Assembly: GCF_900186535.1 (NCBI RefSeq)
Contig: NZ_FYDE01000005.1
Span: forward strand, 1,216,895-1,280,894
Length of the DNA stretch: 64,000 bases
Reading direction: 5' to 3'
From: Marasmitruncus massiliensis
GTDB taxonomy: Bacteria > Bacillota > Clostridia > Oscillospirales > Ruminococcaceae
The stretch's first letter is position 1, and the number at the start of each line of letters is the position of its first letter. Shown here one piece after another: positions 1 through 8,758 of the stretch. The notes below the pieces were generated by a model. The model searched no databases, was not told the origin of the DNA, and saw only the letters and a program-made list of their open reading frames with translations. Position numbers and translations under genes: made by a program.

Positions 1-893
1 TTTGCGACGTCCGCGGTTTCGGCCCTTGTGGGGCGGGGTTTGTGGATCATGCTTTCCAGCATCTGGGTGGCGGTGATTACCATTTTGCCGGCCGCACAGC
101 ATTTTTTAATCAGCAGCTTTTGCAGAACCGGCACATCTTCAAACGGAACTTCAACGCCCATATCGCCGCGGGCCACCATAATGCCGTCGGATACGCGCAG
201 AATTTCGTCAATATTGGCGACGCCTTCCGCATTTTCAATTTTTGCGATAATACGGATCGTATGGTTTCCCTGTTCTTCCAACAGCTTGCGGATTTCCAGA
301 ATATCGTTGGCGCAGCGTGTAAAGGAAGCGGCGATGAAATCAAAGCCGGTCTGCACGCCGAAAATAATGTCCGCGCGGTCTTTTTCGCTGATATATGGCA
401 TGGACAGGCGAACGCCCGGCACATTAACGCCCTTGCGATCCGAAATCTTGCCGTCGTTGAGCACTTCGCAGACGATATTGGTTTTGCCGGTGCGCACAAC
501 GCGCAACGCGATCGCGCCGTCATCCAGCAAAATGCTGTCGTCAGCTTTCACATCGGAAACGAGGCCGGGGAAATTGATTTGGACGCGGTTGGAATCCCCC
601 TCGCAGTCAGCCGAGGTCAGGATAAACTGCTGGCCGGTTTGCAGCTGCGCGGAGCCGTCCTTGAACGTACAGAGACGGATTTCAGGCCCTTTGGTGTCCA
701 GAAGGGTAGCGACCGGGAGACCCATTTTACGGCGAAGCCGGTCAACAATTTCAAACGTTTTTTTGTGGCTTTCATGTGTGCCGTGCGAGAAGTTAAATCT
801 TGTCAGATCCATTCCGGCTTGAATCAGTTCGCGAATCGTTTCCTCACTGCCGGATGCGGGACCCAGTGTGCAGACAATCTTGGTTTTCCTCAT
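1..893 (-). CDS. pyk: Pyruvate kinase, N-terminal part (runs off left edge)
   Basis: Cytosolic glycolytic enzyme that converts phosphoenolpyruvate and ADP to pyruvate and ATP. The first 297 residues are visible. They open with [14 protein letters not shown], the usual start of the family, and carry RFNFSHG (Arg32, Asn34, Ser36 of the active site), a KIENAEG segment and ARGDMGVE, which bind phosphoenolpyruvate and the divalent metal. The B-domain lies between roughly residues 70 and 170. The ATG at 893 is preceded by an AAAGGGG ribosome site. The C-terminal allosteric domain lies outside the window. A leftward promoter sits at 1016-1043, giving a leader of about 115 nt. The long plus-strand reading frame across the same bases is a shadow. 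Confidence 0.96.
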   Translation of the reverse strand, partial: MRKTKIVCTLGPASGSEETIRELIQAGMDLTRFNFSHGTHESHKKTFEIVDRLRRKMGLPVATLLDTKGPEIRLCTFKDGSAQLQTGQQFILTSADCEGDSNRVQINFPGLVSDVKADDSILLDDGAIALRVVRTGKTNIVCEVLNDGKISDRKGVNVPGVRLSMPYISEKDRADIIFGVQTGFDFIAASFTRCANDILEIRKLLEEQGNHTIRIIAKIENAEGVANIDEILRVSDGIMVARGDMGVEVPFEDVPVLQKLLIKKCCAAGKMVITATQMLESMIHKPRPTRAETADVA

Positions 894-1015
894 ACAGATA
901 AAACCCCTTTTTCATGTCCCTGTATTTCTGAAAAGGCACCGCCGGATAGTTCGGAGCCGGAAAACAGGGCTTGTAGTCAAAGCATATAGTCAACAGGCAA
1001 GAATGACCTTTTTAA

Positions 1016-1043
1016 AGTATACCATCATTTTTGCGGGTGTCAA
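1016..1043 (-). promoter_or_regulatory. Promoter of pyk
   Basis: On the minus strand a perfect TTGACA (1038-1043) is followed after 16 bp by TATACT (1016-1021), with a TGG extended -10 just before it. The predicted start is near 1009, about 115 nt upstream of the pyruvate kinase ATG. Confidence 0.7.
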
Positions 1044-1116
1044 ATTGGTTGGAATAAAATTCATAAAAATGTTAAACAATTGCCTTTTTTCATTTGGAAA
1101 AAATTTTAAAAACAGC

Positions 1117-1145
1117 TTGCATTCTTAAGAAACAAGTGATACCAT
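1117..1145 (+). promoter_or_regulatory. Promoter of the GntR/ABC operon
   Basis: TTGCAT (1117-1122) and TACCAT (1140-1145) are separated by 17 bp. A TGA triplet immediately before the -10 makes it an extended -10 promoter. The predicted start is near 1152, inside the adjacent inverted repeat. Confidence 0.55.
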
Positions 1146-1150
1146 ATAGC

Positions 1151-1171
1151 TGTATTAACAAGACCAATACA
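1151..1171. promoter_or_regulatory. Candidate YtrA-type operator
   Basis: Inverted repeat TGTATT-N9-AATACA at the predicted transcription start of the GntR gene. YtrA-family regulators usually repress their own operon, so this is the likely autoregulatory site. A second, weaker pair, CACAT (1170-1174) and ATGTG (1185-1189), overlaps its right side. Confidence 0.4.
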
Positions 1172-1208
1172 CATAATACATCGAATGTGATGGAAATGGG
1201 GTGAAACT

Positions 1209-1586
1209 GTGCTGCAACTGGATTTACAAAGCAGACAGCCAATTTATGAGCAGTTGATCCAAAAGCTTTCCGAAATGATATCCGCAGGGGCGATCAAGCC
1301 GGAAGAACAGCTCCCTTCCGTGAGGACGCTTGCAAGGGATCTGGGCATCAACCCCAATACCGTGCAAAAGGCCTACCAGGAACTGGAGCGCGGCGGGATT
1401 ATTTATTCAGTGGCGGGAAGAGGCAGTTTTATTGCACCGGGAAACCGCGCAAATGAAACACTTTGCCGTCAAAGCCTGATCAGGATCAGGGAAGCGGTAG
1501 CGGATGGCAGGCGGACAGGGCTTAGCCATCGGCAGGTGGAAGAAACAGTACGCTCAGTATATGAGGAGGGGACAAAACATGATTGA
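1209..1586 (+). CDS. GntR-family repressor, YtrA subfamily
   Basis: Small (125 aa) DNA-binding regulator. The winged helix occupies about residues 10-75, with the GntR signature QLPSVRTLARDLGINPNTVQKAYQELE. The short C-terminal tail without a large effector domain is the YtrA pattern. It starts with GTG at 1209, placed by the AAATGGGG site upstream. It overlaps the start of the ABC ATPase gene (1579), so the two are translationally coupled. YtrA-type genes typically repress the ABC exporter they precede and respond to cell-wall-active compounds. That role is inferred here from family and position, and the inducer cannot be read from sequence. Confidence 0.88.
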   Translation: MLQLDLQSRQPIYEQLIQKLSEMISAGAIKPEEQLPSVRTLARDLGINPNTVQKAYQELERGGIIYSVAGRGSFIAPGNRANETLCRQSLIRIREAVADGRRTGLSHRQVEETVRSVYEEGTKHD

Positions 1587-2478
1587 GGCAAAATCGTTGG
1601 TGAAGTGCTTTGACGATTTTACGGCGCTGACAGCGCTGACCACCACCATTGACAAAAATTCGATTTACGGGCTGGTTGGAAGCAACGGTTCGGGAAAATC
1701 CACATTTCTGCGCCTTTTAGCCGGCGTTTATATGCCGGACGGCGGAACCATCACGTTGGACGGCCAGCCGGTTTTTGAAAACACGGCTGTCAAGGAACGC
1801 ATCTTTTTTGTGGCGGATGACCTGTTTTTTCTGCCGCAGTCCAATATGAATGATATGGCATCATTCTATAAAGGCATCTATCATAGCTTTTCGGAAGAGC
1901 GGTATGCCAGGCTCTGCACCATTTTCCCGCTGGACCCGAAAAAGAAGATCAACACCTTTTCCAAGGGAATGAAGCGGCAGGCGGCGCTGCTGATGGGGCT
2001 TGCCTGCATGCCGGATGTCCTGCTGCTGGACGAAGCATTTGACGGGCTTGACCCGGTCATCCGCGGAGCGGTGAAAAAACTGCTGGCGGACGATATTGCT
2101 GCCCGTGGCCTGACGGTTATTATCACCAGCCACAACCTGCGCGAGCTGGAAGACCTGTGCGACCATGTAGGCCTGCTGCATCAGGGGCACATCCTGTTTG
2201 AACGGGAAATTGACGAACTGAAGCTTGGGTTCTGCAAGGTACACGCGGCGTTCCCGAACGGCGTTTCGGATGAGGTGCTCGGAAAGCTGAACCTGATGCA
2301 GGTCTCCCGGAGCGGCAGCCTGCTGAATCTGGTTGTGCGGGGAACCTCGGCGGAAACCTCGGATTATCTGCTCTCTCAGGGGGCGGTTTTTGCGGAGGGC
2401 GTGCCGCTGACGCTGGAAGAGGTATTCATTCATGAAATGGAGGCGGTAGGCTATGACTACAACAACATCCTATTCTGA
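1579..2478 (+). CDS. ABC transporter ATP-binding protein (YtrB-like)
   Basis: Cytosolic ATPase subunit of an exporter, 299 aa. Walker A is GSNGSGKST (about residues 35-43) and Walker B is VLLLDEAFDGLDP, followed by the H-loop region IITSHN. The signature motif is FSKGMKRQ, a variant of LSGGQ that is common in the YtrB/ABC-2 group. The start chosen is ATG 1579, directly after AGGAGGGGAC. The in-frame ATG at 1504 lies inside the regulator gene and lacks a ribosome site. The 3' end overlaps the permease gene by 26 bp, which indicates coupled translation of one exporter complex. Confidence 0.93.
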   Translation: MIEAKSLVKCFDDFTALTALTTTIDKNSIYGLVGSNGSGKSTFLRLLAGVYMPDGGTITLDGQPVFENTAVKERIFFVADDLFFLPQSNMNDMASFYKGIYHSFSEERYARLCTIFPLDPKKKINTFSKGMKRQAALLMGLACMPDVLLLDEAFDGLDPVIRGAVKKLLADDIAARGLTVIITSHNLRELEDLCDHVGLLHQGHILFEREIDELKLGFCKVHAAFPNGVSDEVLGKLNLMQVSRSGSLLNLVVRGTSAETSDYLLSQGAVFAEGVPLTLEEVFIHEMEAVGYDYNNILF

Positions 2479-4783
2479 CCACGGGCGCTCCAAAGCGCTC
2501 TACCGGAACGCGCTCCGCCGCAGCAGGGGATATTTTGGGTTGCTCTCTGTGCTGCTTTTGATTTTTTATCCGTTTCAGTATGCGATGAAAATTTTCCGTG
2601 ATCTGAGCGAATCACAGCAGCTGCGGCTTGCGCAGGGCGCGGAACTGATGGATTTATTCGGGCTTGCCGGCATGGGGCGGCAGTTTACAGCGGTGTCCGC
2701 TGTGTTTTACACCGTTCTTGTTCTTTTGGCTCCGTTTGTGCTTGCTTTGGTGCTTAACAGCTATATGCACAACAAAAACGCCACCGATGTCTATCACTCC
2801 CTGCCTGTCAGGCGTGAGACGCTGCTCGGCGTCAACACGGCGGTCGCGATGACAATCATTACAATACCTGTATTGGCATGTAACCTGCTGGTTATTCTCA
2901 TGCAGACCATTAAATTCGGATTTCATCCGTTTTTAGTGGGGCAAACCCTGCTTGACACCGCCGGATGGCTGATCTGCGCGTTGTTTATCTATCTGCTGAC
3001 CACCGCGGTCTGCACGCTGGTTGGCACGGTGTTTGATTCCTTTACCTTTTCAGGAATCCTGATGGCGGCGCTCCCGATCCTGATGGCGATTTATACCGTG
3101 CTGGCAGGCATGTTCCTGTTTGGATTCGAGCCAAGTGCGACCTTTCTCCAGACCCTGCTGGATATTTGCCCGCTGACTCTGATGCCCGCGAGAGTCGCTT
3201 TTTCGGGCTTTGTTACGCCGAACGGGTTCTCGGGTCTGTCGCCGGAGAACTCGGCGCTGTTGTTCCGAAGCAATGCTGCAATTGTAATCTATCTGCTGCT
3301 GTCTGCGGTGCTCCTGTTTGGGGCAATGCGGCTGTACCGTCATCGCGGCAGCGAAATCGCGGAGACCACGACGTCAAAAGGAATTCTCCAGATTCTGGTG
3401 AAGTTTCTCGGTACCGCGATCGGCGGCATCTTCATCGGAATGATGTTCTATGCGGTCAACGCAGAGGACGGCGCTACCGCGGAAATGCCCTTTGTGATGT
3501 GGTCGGTCATCGGCGGCATCCTGACCTACAGCATTATTGAAATCATTCTGAATCGTGGCTTTAAATCCCTGGTGAAAAGCCTGCCGCTCGGCGTGGGCAT
3601 GGTTGCGGTCGTAACCGCGAGTACGCTGACCATTCTGCTTGGCGGGTTCGGTTATGAAAACCGGGTCCCGGACGCCGGCAGCGTGGAATCGCTTGAAATC
3701 AGTTATATGGGGCGCTTTTCCGATTATGGCGATATCATGTCGGCAGCAAAGAAGGAAGGGACATCGCAGCCTCTCAAGTCGATTCAGTCGGTCACATTGT
3801 CCGACCCGGACAATATCGCCGCGGTTTTGGCTTATCATCAGGATGTAGTCGATGTGAAGTTCCGCCCGGGTCACAGCAGTACGGATCGCAGTGACATTAT
3901 TTATTCGAATATGAACATCATCTATCACCTGAAAAACGGGAAAACGATCCGCCGCAGCTACAATGCGGTTACAGCGGATTCCTTTGCGAAGCTGGCGCCG
4001 CTGGAAGTAAACGCGGAATTCCTGGCGCAGACCCACCCGGCCTTTTTTACCGACCCGGAAAATGTGACCAGATGGACCATCGCGGACCCGTTTGGCACGC
4101 ATAAGATCGAGCAGATCTTTTCGGACGAGGACTCCGCCGCGATGCTTGACGCCATGAAAGCCGACCTGCTCGACCAGACCGCCGACAGCCTGCTTCATCC
4201 GGAAAACCGGTTCCTTGCGGTGGTTTCGTTTGACGCTGACCTGCCGGAAGAAGGCAGCGAGCGCTTCGCGACGACAGGATATTTTTATGTGACAAGCGAG
4301 CAGCAGCGTACCTGGAAAATTCTGAGTGAACTGGGAATCGCAGGACAGCTTGAACCGGATTTCAGCAAATGCACCGCGGTTGTTGCCAACTCCCCTGACG
4401 ACGTCCGCCTGTATAATTCCTCGAGAAGCGCGGTCTTCCAGATGCTTCCCCTGCAGAATTTCCGCTATGAGGATCTGGAAGGCATCAGACAGCAGGTTGC
4501 AGATCAGAAGGACCCGTTAGAATACGCAACAGAATATGAAAAATACGGGGCTGATTCCTATGCCAAAGAATATTTTGGCCAGAATCTGCACATCTTTGAG
4601 GACAAAGCGCTGATTGCGCAGATGGCGCAGGAAGTAGTTGCCACCGGCGCAATCAATGAACCGATGGTGACGCTGAGATTCTTCTTTGAAGATTCTGCGG
4701 AAGGAACGATGGTTTCTGTGCCATTCAATAAACTGCCACAGGAGGTTCAGCTGGAGCTCCGGCCGGATGTACCCCAAAAGTAA
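2453..4783 (+). CDS. Large ABC-2-type permease with C-terminal extracytoplasmic domain
   Basis: Integral membrane protein of 776 aa, partner of the preceding ATPase. About nine hydrophobic segments lie in residues 27-410, for example YFGLLSVLLLIFYPF near residue 27. They are followed by a soluble region of about 370 residues without further membrane spans. This layout resembles Firmicutes permeases found beside YtrA/YtrB, some carrying a domain of unknown function at the C-terminus; I recall DUF6449 but cannot confirm it. The ATG at 2453 lies within the ATPase gene, behind GGAGGCGG. A strong terminator follows. The transported substrate is unknown; an antibiotic- or lantibiotic-response role is only an inference from the operon type. 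Confidence 0.82.
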   Translation: MTTTTSYSDHGRSKALYRNALRRSRGYFGLLSVLLLIFYPFQYAMKIFRDLSESQQLRLAQGAELMDLFGLAGMGRQFTAVSAVFYTVLVLLAPFVLALVLNSYMHNKNATDVYHSLPVRRETLLGVNTAVAMTIITIPVLACNLLVILMQTIKFGFHPFLVGQTLLDTAGWLICALFIYLLTTAVCTLVGTVFDSFTFSGILMAALPILMAIYTVLAGMFLFGFEPSATFLQTLLDICPLTLMPARVAFSGFVTPNGFSGLSPENSALLFRSNAAIVIYLLLSAVLLFGAMRLYRHRGSEIAETTTSKGILQILVKFLGTAIGGIFIGMMFYAVNAEDGATAEMPFVMWSVIGGILTYSIIEIILNRGFKSLVKSLPLGVGMVAVVTASTLTILLGGFGYENRVPDAGSVESLEISYMGRFSDYGDIMSAAKKEGTSQPLKSIQSVTLSDPDNIAAVLAYHQDVVDVKFRPGHSSTDRSDIIYSNMNIIYHLKNGKTIRRSYNAVTADSFAKLAPLEVNAEFLAQTHPAFFTDPENVTRWTIADPFGTHKIEQIFSDEDSAAMLDAMKADLLDQTADSLLHPENRFLAVVSFDADLPEEGSERFATTGYFYVTSEQQRTWKILSELGIAGQLEPDFSKCTAVVANSPDDVRLYNSSRSAVFQMLPLQNFRYEDLEGIRQQVADQKDPLEYATEYEKYGADSYAKEYFGQNLHIFEDKALIAQMAQEVVATGAINEPMVTLRFFFEDSAEGTMVSVPFNKLPQEVQLELRPDVPQK

Positions 4784-4808
4784 AATACGATCTCCTGCTC
4801 TCCAATCA

Positions 4809-4840
4809 GAAAGGGCTCCGTTTAAAAACGGAGCCCTTTC
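4809..4840. terminator. Bidirectional terminator between the permease and cls
   Basis: Perfect stem GAAAGGGCTCCGTT paired with AACGGAGCCCTTTC around a short A/T loop, between two convergent genes. The A- and T-rich flanks allow termination in both directions. Confidence 0.8.
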
Positions 4841-4850
4841 CACAGTTTAA

Positions 4851-6398
4851 TCACATCATTGGGGAAAACAGCCGCAGAAACGCGCGAAGGATGCGGCGCG
4901 GAATCGGGACGGTGCTGCTGTAGTTTTTGGGGATTTCCTGGCATTTTTCAAGCGTTTGCCTGATGTCCTCCAGAACGTCCCCGACAATACTGGAATTGTA
5001 AAAGCAGACGCCGCATTCGAAATGCAGATAAAAGCTGCGGTAATCCATATTAGCCGTTCCCACAATGGCGACGTTGTCGTCGCTGACATACATCTTCGAA
5101 TGGACAAAGCCGGGGGTATATTCGAAAATTCTCACACCGGCGTCCAGAAGAATCTGGTAAAAGGACTGGGTAGTCTCATGGACAAACCATTTGTCGGGGA
5201 TATGCGGAGTGATGATCCGGATATCAATCCCGCTGCGCGCGGCTCCGCACAGTGCCGTAATCATTTCATGGTCAATAATCAGATAGGGAGTCGTGATATA
5301 GACATAGCGGGTGGCGCGGCTGATAATCTGCATATAGGCGTCCTCTTCCACATTGATCCGGTCGAGGGGGCTGTCGCCGAACGGCTGCACAAATCCGTTG
5401 CTGTTGCAGATAATGGTTGGCCGGAACCGGTCAAATTCTGTGTCTGTGGGGCAGGAAAAATTCCATAGGGCCAAAAACATGGCGGTCAGATTCAGCACAC
5501 CCTCGCCCCGCAGCAGGACGCCCGTATCTTTCCAATGCCCATATTTCTCATATGCGTTAATATATTCGTCCGCGATGTTGATTCCGCTGCAAAATCCGAC
5601 ATTTCCGTCAATTACCGTAATTTTGCGGTGGTCGCGGTAATTCATCGTCGAATTTAGGTGGGGCTGGAACGGGTTGAACAAAACACATTTGATGCCGGCG
5701 GCACGAAGCTTGTCCGGGAAACGGTGGGGCAGGGTTTTGATGGAGCCGATGTCGTCATACATAAAGCGTACATCCACGCCGTTTGCAGCCTTGTCTTTAA
5801 GAATTTCAAAGACAGAATCCCACATGATCCCCTCCTCGATGATAAAATATTCCATGAAGATAAACTTTTCCGCTTTCGCCAGTTCTTCCACCATGCGCTT
5901 CCAGATCACTTCCCCAATCGGCAGGTACTCCGCTTCCGTGCGGCGCCAGAGAGGGGAATAGGTCGTTGCGGTGATATAGCGCGCCAATGGCACCAGGTGG
6001 GGGCTCTGCCTGTCCAGTTCCTCCAGACAGGGTGAATCGGTTATCAAGTTTGTTCTGGTGCTTTGTTCCGCGCTGCTGATACGCTCGCTCAGAGACTTCG
6101 GCATTCCCTTGTTTCCAAACAGCAGGTAAAACAGCCCGCCGAAGATGGGAAGCGCCATAATGATAAAGACCCATGCCAGTTTATAGGACGGATTTTCGTC
6201 TTTTCCGAACAGCCAGATTACAATAATAATGCTGAGCAGGGTCAGGCCGACATAAACGGCGGCAAAATGATCCGCAAGGCTGATAATTGCCCAGACAAGG
6301 AAGGCAGCCTGAATCACAATCAGAAGCCCGACCGTTACCATTTTTCCAAACAGGAGGCTCAGTACGCTTTTAATGTGCAGTTTCTTTTTCCTTTTCAC
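4851..6398 (-). CDS. cls: Cardiolipin synthase
   Basis: Membrane enzyme of 515 aa that condenses two phosphatidylglycerols into cardiolipin and glycerol. Two N-terminal membrane segments (about residues 18-40 and 45-64) and a third near 75-92 precede two phospholipase D motifs: HRKITVIDG (HxK..D) in the middle and HSKMYVSDD near residue 435. The start is GTG at 6398, five bases after AAGGGGGTG. It lies downstream of galE on the same strand, but the terminator at 6504-6530 probably separates the two transcripts. Length and domain order are standard for bacterial Cls. Confidence 0.95.
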   Translation of the reverse strand: MKRKKKLHIKSVLSLLFGKMVTVGLLIVIQAAFLVWAIISLADHFAAVYVGLTLLSIIIVIWLFGKDENPSYKLAWVFIIMALPIFGGLFYLLFGNKGMPKSLSERISSAEQSTRTNLITDSPCLEELDRQSPHLVPLARYITATTYSPLWRRTEAEYLPIGEVIWKRMVEELAKAEKFIFMEYFIIEEGIMWDSVFEILKDKAANGVDVRFMYDDIGSIKTLPHRFPDKLRAAGIKCVLFNPFQPHLNSTMNYRDHRKITVIDGNVGFCSGINIADEYINAYEKYGHWKDTGVLLRGEGVLNLTAMFLALWNFSCPTDTEFDRFRPTIICNSNGFVQPFGDSPLDRINVEEDAYMQIISRATRYVYITTPYLIIDHEMITALCGAARSGIDIRIITPHIPDKWFVHETTQSFYQILLDAGVRIFEYTPGFVHSKMYVSDDNVAIVGTANMDYRSFYLHFECGVCFYNSSIVGDVLEDIRQTLEKCQEIPKNYSSTVPIPRRILRAFLRLFSPMM

Positions 6399-6503
6399 GA
6401 ACGCACCCCCTTAGAGCAGTTTATCCGAAATCAGCGGCATTTTTCCTGCTGTCATCATAGCAGTTCCTGCCAAATTTTTCAAGTCCGCGTGAAGCTGAAA
6501 AAT

Positions 6504-6530
6504 CGGCGGCAGGCTGTTTGCCTGCCGCCG
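6504..6530 (-). terminator. Terminator after galE
   Basis: Stem CGGCGGCAGGC and GCCTGCCGCCG with a five-base loop. Read on the minus strand it is followed by ATTTTTC, which gives the U-tract. Confidence 0.8.
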
Positions 6531-6539
6531 GTTGTATGG

Positions 6540-7547
6540 TTAAAGCCCGTTGGGGTTTTGCCTGCTGAAATTCCAGCTGTCCGCGCACATTTCCTCCAGT
6601 GATTTTCTGGCAGTCCAGCCTAAAAGATCTTTGGCTTTCTGGGTGTCCGCATAACAGGTGGCAATGTCGCCGGGACGCCGCGCCGCAATCCGGTAGGGAA
6701 GAGCGTTCCCGCATGCTTTCTCGAATGCGTGCAGGACATCCATCACCGAATAGCCGACGCCGGTGCCAAGGTTGACAGCCTCTACGCCTGTTCTATTCAG
6801 GATAAAGTCCAGCGCTTTCAGGTGCCCCTGTGCAAGATCCACCACATGGATATAATCACGAACTCCTGTGCCGTCGGGCGTATCATAATCGTTTCCGTAA
6901 ACGGACAGCTCTTTGAGCTTACCGGTGGCTACCTGCGCGATATAAGGCAGCAGGTTGTTGGGGATGCCGTTCGGGTCTTCGCCCAAAAGCCCGCTTTCAT
7001 GCGCGCCGATCGGGTTGAAGTAACGCAGCAGGCAGACGCCCCATTCCGGGTCCGCTTTTTGCAGGTCGGCCAGAATCCGTTCAATAAACAGCTTGGTTGC
7101 GCCGTACGGATTGGTGGCCGAAAGCGGCATATCTTCCCGGAACGGTACGGTATTGTGCATGCCGTAAACCGTTGCGGATGAGGAAAAGACGATTTTTTTG
7201 CAGTTGTGCGCCGACATGATTTCGCAGAGGATCAGGGTGCCGGTAATGTTGTTGTGGTAATAGCTCAAAGGGATGCTGCATGATTCTCCCACCGCTTTCA
7301 GCCCGGCAAAATGGATAACGGCATCGATCGTATTTTGCTGGAACACCCGCTCTACACCGACGCGGTCGAGCAGATCAACCTCATAAAATTTGAAATCCTT
7401 GCCGGTAATCTTGCGGATACGTTTCAGAGCCTCCGGTTTGGAGTTGGAAAAGTTATCAGCCACTACAATCTCTTTTCCGGCTTTCAGCAGCTCCACACAG
7501 GTATGGCTGCCGATATATCCCGCGCCTCCGGTGATTAAAATTGCCAT
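6540..7547 (-). CDS. galE: UDP-glucose 4-epimerase
   Basis: Cytosolic extended SDR of 335 aa that interconverts UDP-glucose and UDP-galactose for galactose use and glycan precursors. It opens with the NAD-binding motif GGAGYIGSH (residues 6-14). The catalytic Ser/Tyr/Lys are seen in VFSSSATVYG and NPYGATKLFIE (YxxxK). The C-terminal region RRPGDIATCYADTQKAKDLLGW is typical of GalE. ATG 7547 follows AGGAGACC. A clear promoter (TTGACA-17-TATACT) lies at 7598-7626, so the gene is transcribed alone. Confidence 0.96.
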   Translation of the reverse strand: MAILITGGAGYIGSHTCVELLKAGKEIVVADNFSNSKPEALKRIRKITGKDFKFYEVDLLDRVGVERVFQQNTIDAVIHFAGLKAVGESCSIPLSYYHNNITGTLILCEIMSAHNCKKIVFSSSATVYGMHNTVPFREDMPLSATNPYGATKLFIERILADLQKADPEWGVCLLRYFNPIGAHESGLLGEDPNGIPNNLLPYIAQVATGKLKELSVYGNDYDTPDGTGVRDYIHVVDLAQGHLKALDFILNRTGVEAVNLGTGVGYSVMDVLHAFEKACGNALPYRIAARRPGDIATCYADTQKAKDLLGWTARKSLEEMCADSWNFSRQNPNGL

Positions 7548-7597
7548 ATGATCAGGTCTCCTTTTATATGCTTATTCATCCGATACAGGTCGATTTC

Positions 7598-7626
7598 AGT
7601 ATAGCCCGCAGGAATTTTCCTGTCAA
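7598..7626 (-). promoter_or_regulatory. Promoter of galE
   Basis: On the minus strand TTGACA (7621-7626), a 17-bp spacer and TATACT (7598-7603): one of the closest matches to the housekeeping consensus in the window. The predicted leader is about 44 nt. Confidence 0.75.
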
Positions 7627-7669
7627 TTCATTTAGCCGAACAGGATACAATTCTCCATGTTTCCGCAAC

Positions 7670-7700
7670 AAAAAGCGATACGCGTCCGCCGCGCGCTTTT
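7670..7700 (-). terminator. Terminator after the ComEC-like hydrolase gene
   Basis: On the minus strand AAAAGCG and CGCTTTTT form the outer stem, with an internal CGCG/CGCG pairing, ending in a T-run. It overlaps the stop region of the hydrolase gene. The stem is interrupted, so confidence is moderate. Confidence 0.5.
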
Positions 7701-8718
7701 ATTCTTTCTCAGCAGTAACCGTTATATCACCGCCGTCGGAAGCCATCACAATCGTGCCGTTTCGGTCGGTGCGGTAAAAGGTCAGGCCGCGTTCCTCAAT
7801 CCGCTGTAAAATCTCTTTGTGCGGGTGGCCGTATTTATTATCGGCACCCACTTCCGCCACAACAATCTTTGGATTGACCTGATTCAGCCATTTTTCCTGC
7901 GTCGCGGTGTTGCTGCCGTGGTGTCCCAGCTTGAGGACGGTTGCGGAAAGGGTGCTGCCATATCGCTTGATCATATCATTCTCGCTGCTGATTCCCGCGT
8001 CGCCTGTGAACAGAAAAGAGGTTTCCCCAAAATCCAGACGGCAGACAATGGAATTCTCATTTAAATCTTCCTGGTCCTGATTGAGCGGCGCCAGAATTTT
8101 GAGCATAGCGCCGTCCCCCAGATCATAGGCGATACCGGGGCTTGCTTTCGTAATTTTCAGCCCTTTTCCGGCGATACTGTCGAGCAGCTGTTCATAGATT
8201 TTAGTCGTTGGGATTAAATCGGCAGGTACATCGGAAAACAGCACCTTGCCGATTTCAAATGCCTCCACCACCTCGGGCATTCCGCCGATATGGTCCGCAT
8301 GGGGGTGTGTCGCCAGCAGGTAATCAATTCTTTCAACGCCCTGCGCCTTTAAATAATCAACCACCAGATCGCCTTCCCCGACATCTCCGGCATCGATGAG
8401 CACATTAGCTTCGGGCGCCTGAATCAGCTCACAGTCCCCCTGCCCGACGTCGATAAAGTGCACCAGCAGGTTTCCCTGCGCGTCTGTCTTAGCCTGTGCA
8501 AGATCGGCCTTTTGATACAGGCTGTCCACGATGTCGCCGGCGGCATCCAGTATGCCGGAAACAGCGTCGGAAACCGTCTGGGTAACATTCTTTGGGAGCG
8601 GCGGCAGGTCCAGCCGATTGCCCAAATATTGATTGCCTGCAAGCAGCAGGACAGCGGCAAGCGCAAGCGAGGCGACGTTAATGAATACTTTTTTGGCAAA
8701 TTTACGTTTCCGATACAT
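7699..8718 (-). CDS. Secreted or anchored metallo-beta-lactamase-fold hydrolase (ComEC C-domain-like)
   Basis: 339 aa. A basic N-terminus and one hydrophobic segment (about residues 10-28) indicate membrane anchoring or export. The rest is a metallo-beta-lactamase fold with the metal-binding motif THPHADHIGG, an LFTGDAG strand and LGHHGSNTAT, as in the extracytoplasmic domain of ComEC and its stand-alone relatives. These are thought to act on DNA or nucleotides outside the membrane, but the substrate is not shown here. ATG 8718 follows GGAGGCTGAACG. It lies 40 bp downstream of the YgiQ gene and may be cotranscribed with it. No DNA-uptake channel gene is in the window. Confidence 0.85.
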   Translation of the reverse strand: MYRKRKFAKKVFINVASLALAAVLLLAGNQYLGNRLDLPPLPKNVTQTVSDAVSGILDAAGDIVDSLYQKADLAQAKTDAQGNLLVHFIDVGQGDCELIQAPEANVLIDAGDVGEGDLVVDYLKAQGVERIDYLLATHPHADHIGGMPEVVEAFEIGKVLFSDVPADLIPTTKIYEQLLDSIAGKGLKITKASPGIAYDLGDGAMLKILAPLNQDQEDLNENSIVCRLDFGETSFLFTGDAGISSENDMIKRYGSTLSATVLKLGHHGSNTATQEKWLNQVNPKIVVAEVGADNKYGHPHKEILQRIEERGLTFYRTDRNGTIVMASDGGDITVTAEKE

Positions 8719-8758
8719 CGTTCAGCCTCCGTTTGGTCTGTTATGGCTGATCTGCCGG

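Larger units (their letters stand above)
894..1208. other. Divergent intergenic region pyk / ytrA-like
   Basis: This 315-bp AT-rich stretch holds no convincing gene. It contains the leftward pyk promoter, the rightward promoter of the GntR gene and a candidate GntR operator, each listed separately. The short open frame around 868-1128 has no matching ribosome site and no recognisable product. Confidence 0.7.

Noticed and set aside
42-989. Long plus-strand open frame opposite pyruvate kinase
   Set aside because: It is antisense to a clear enzyme gene, has no ribosome site and no family resemblance. Similar long antisense frames occur across this GC-rich window.
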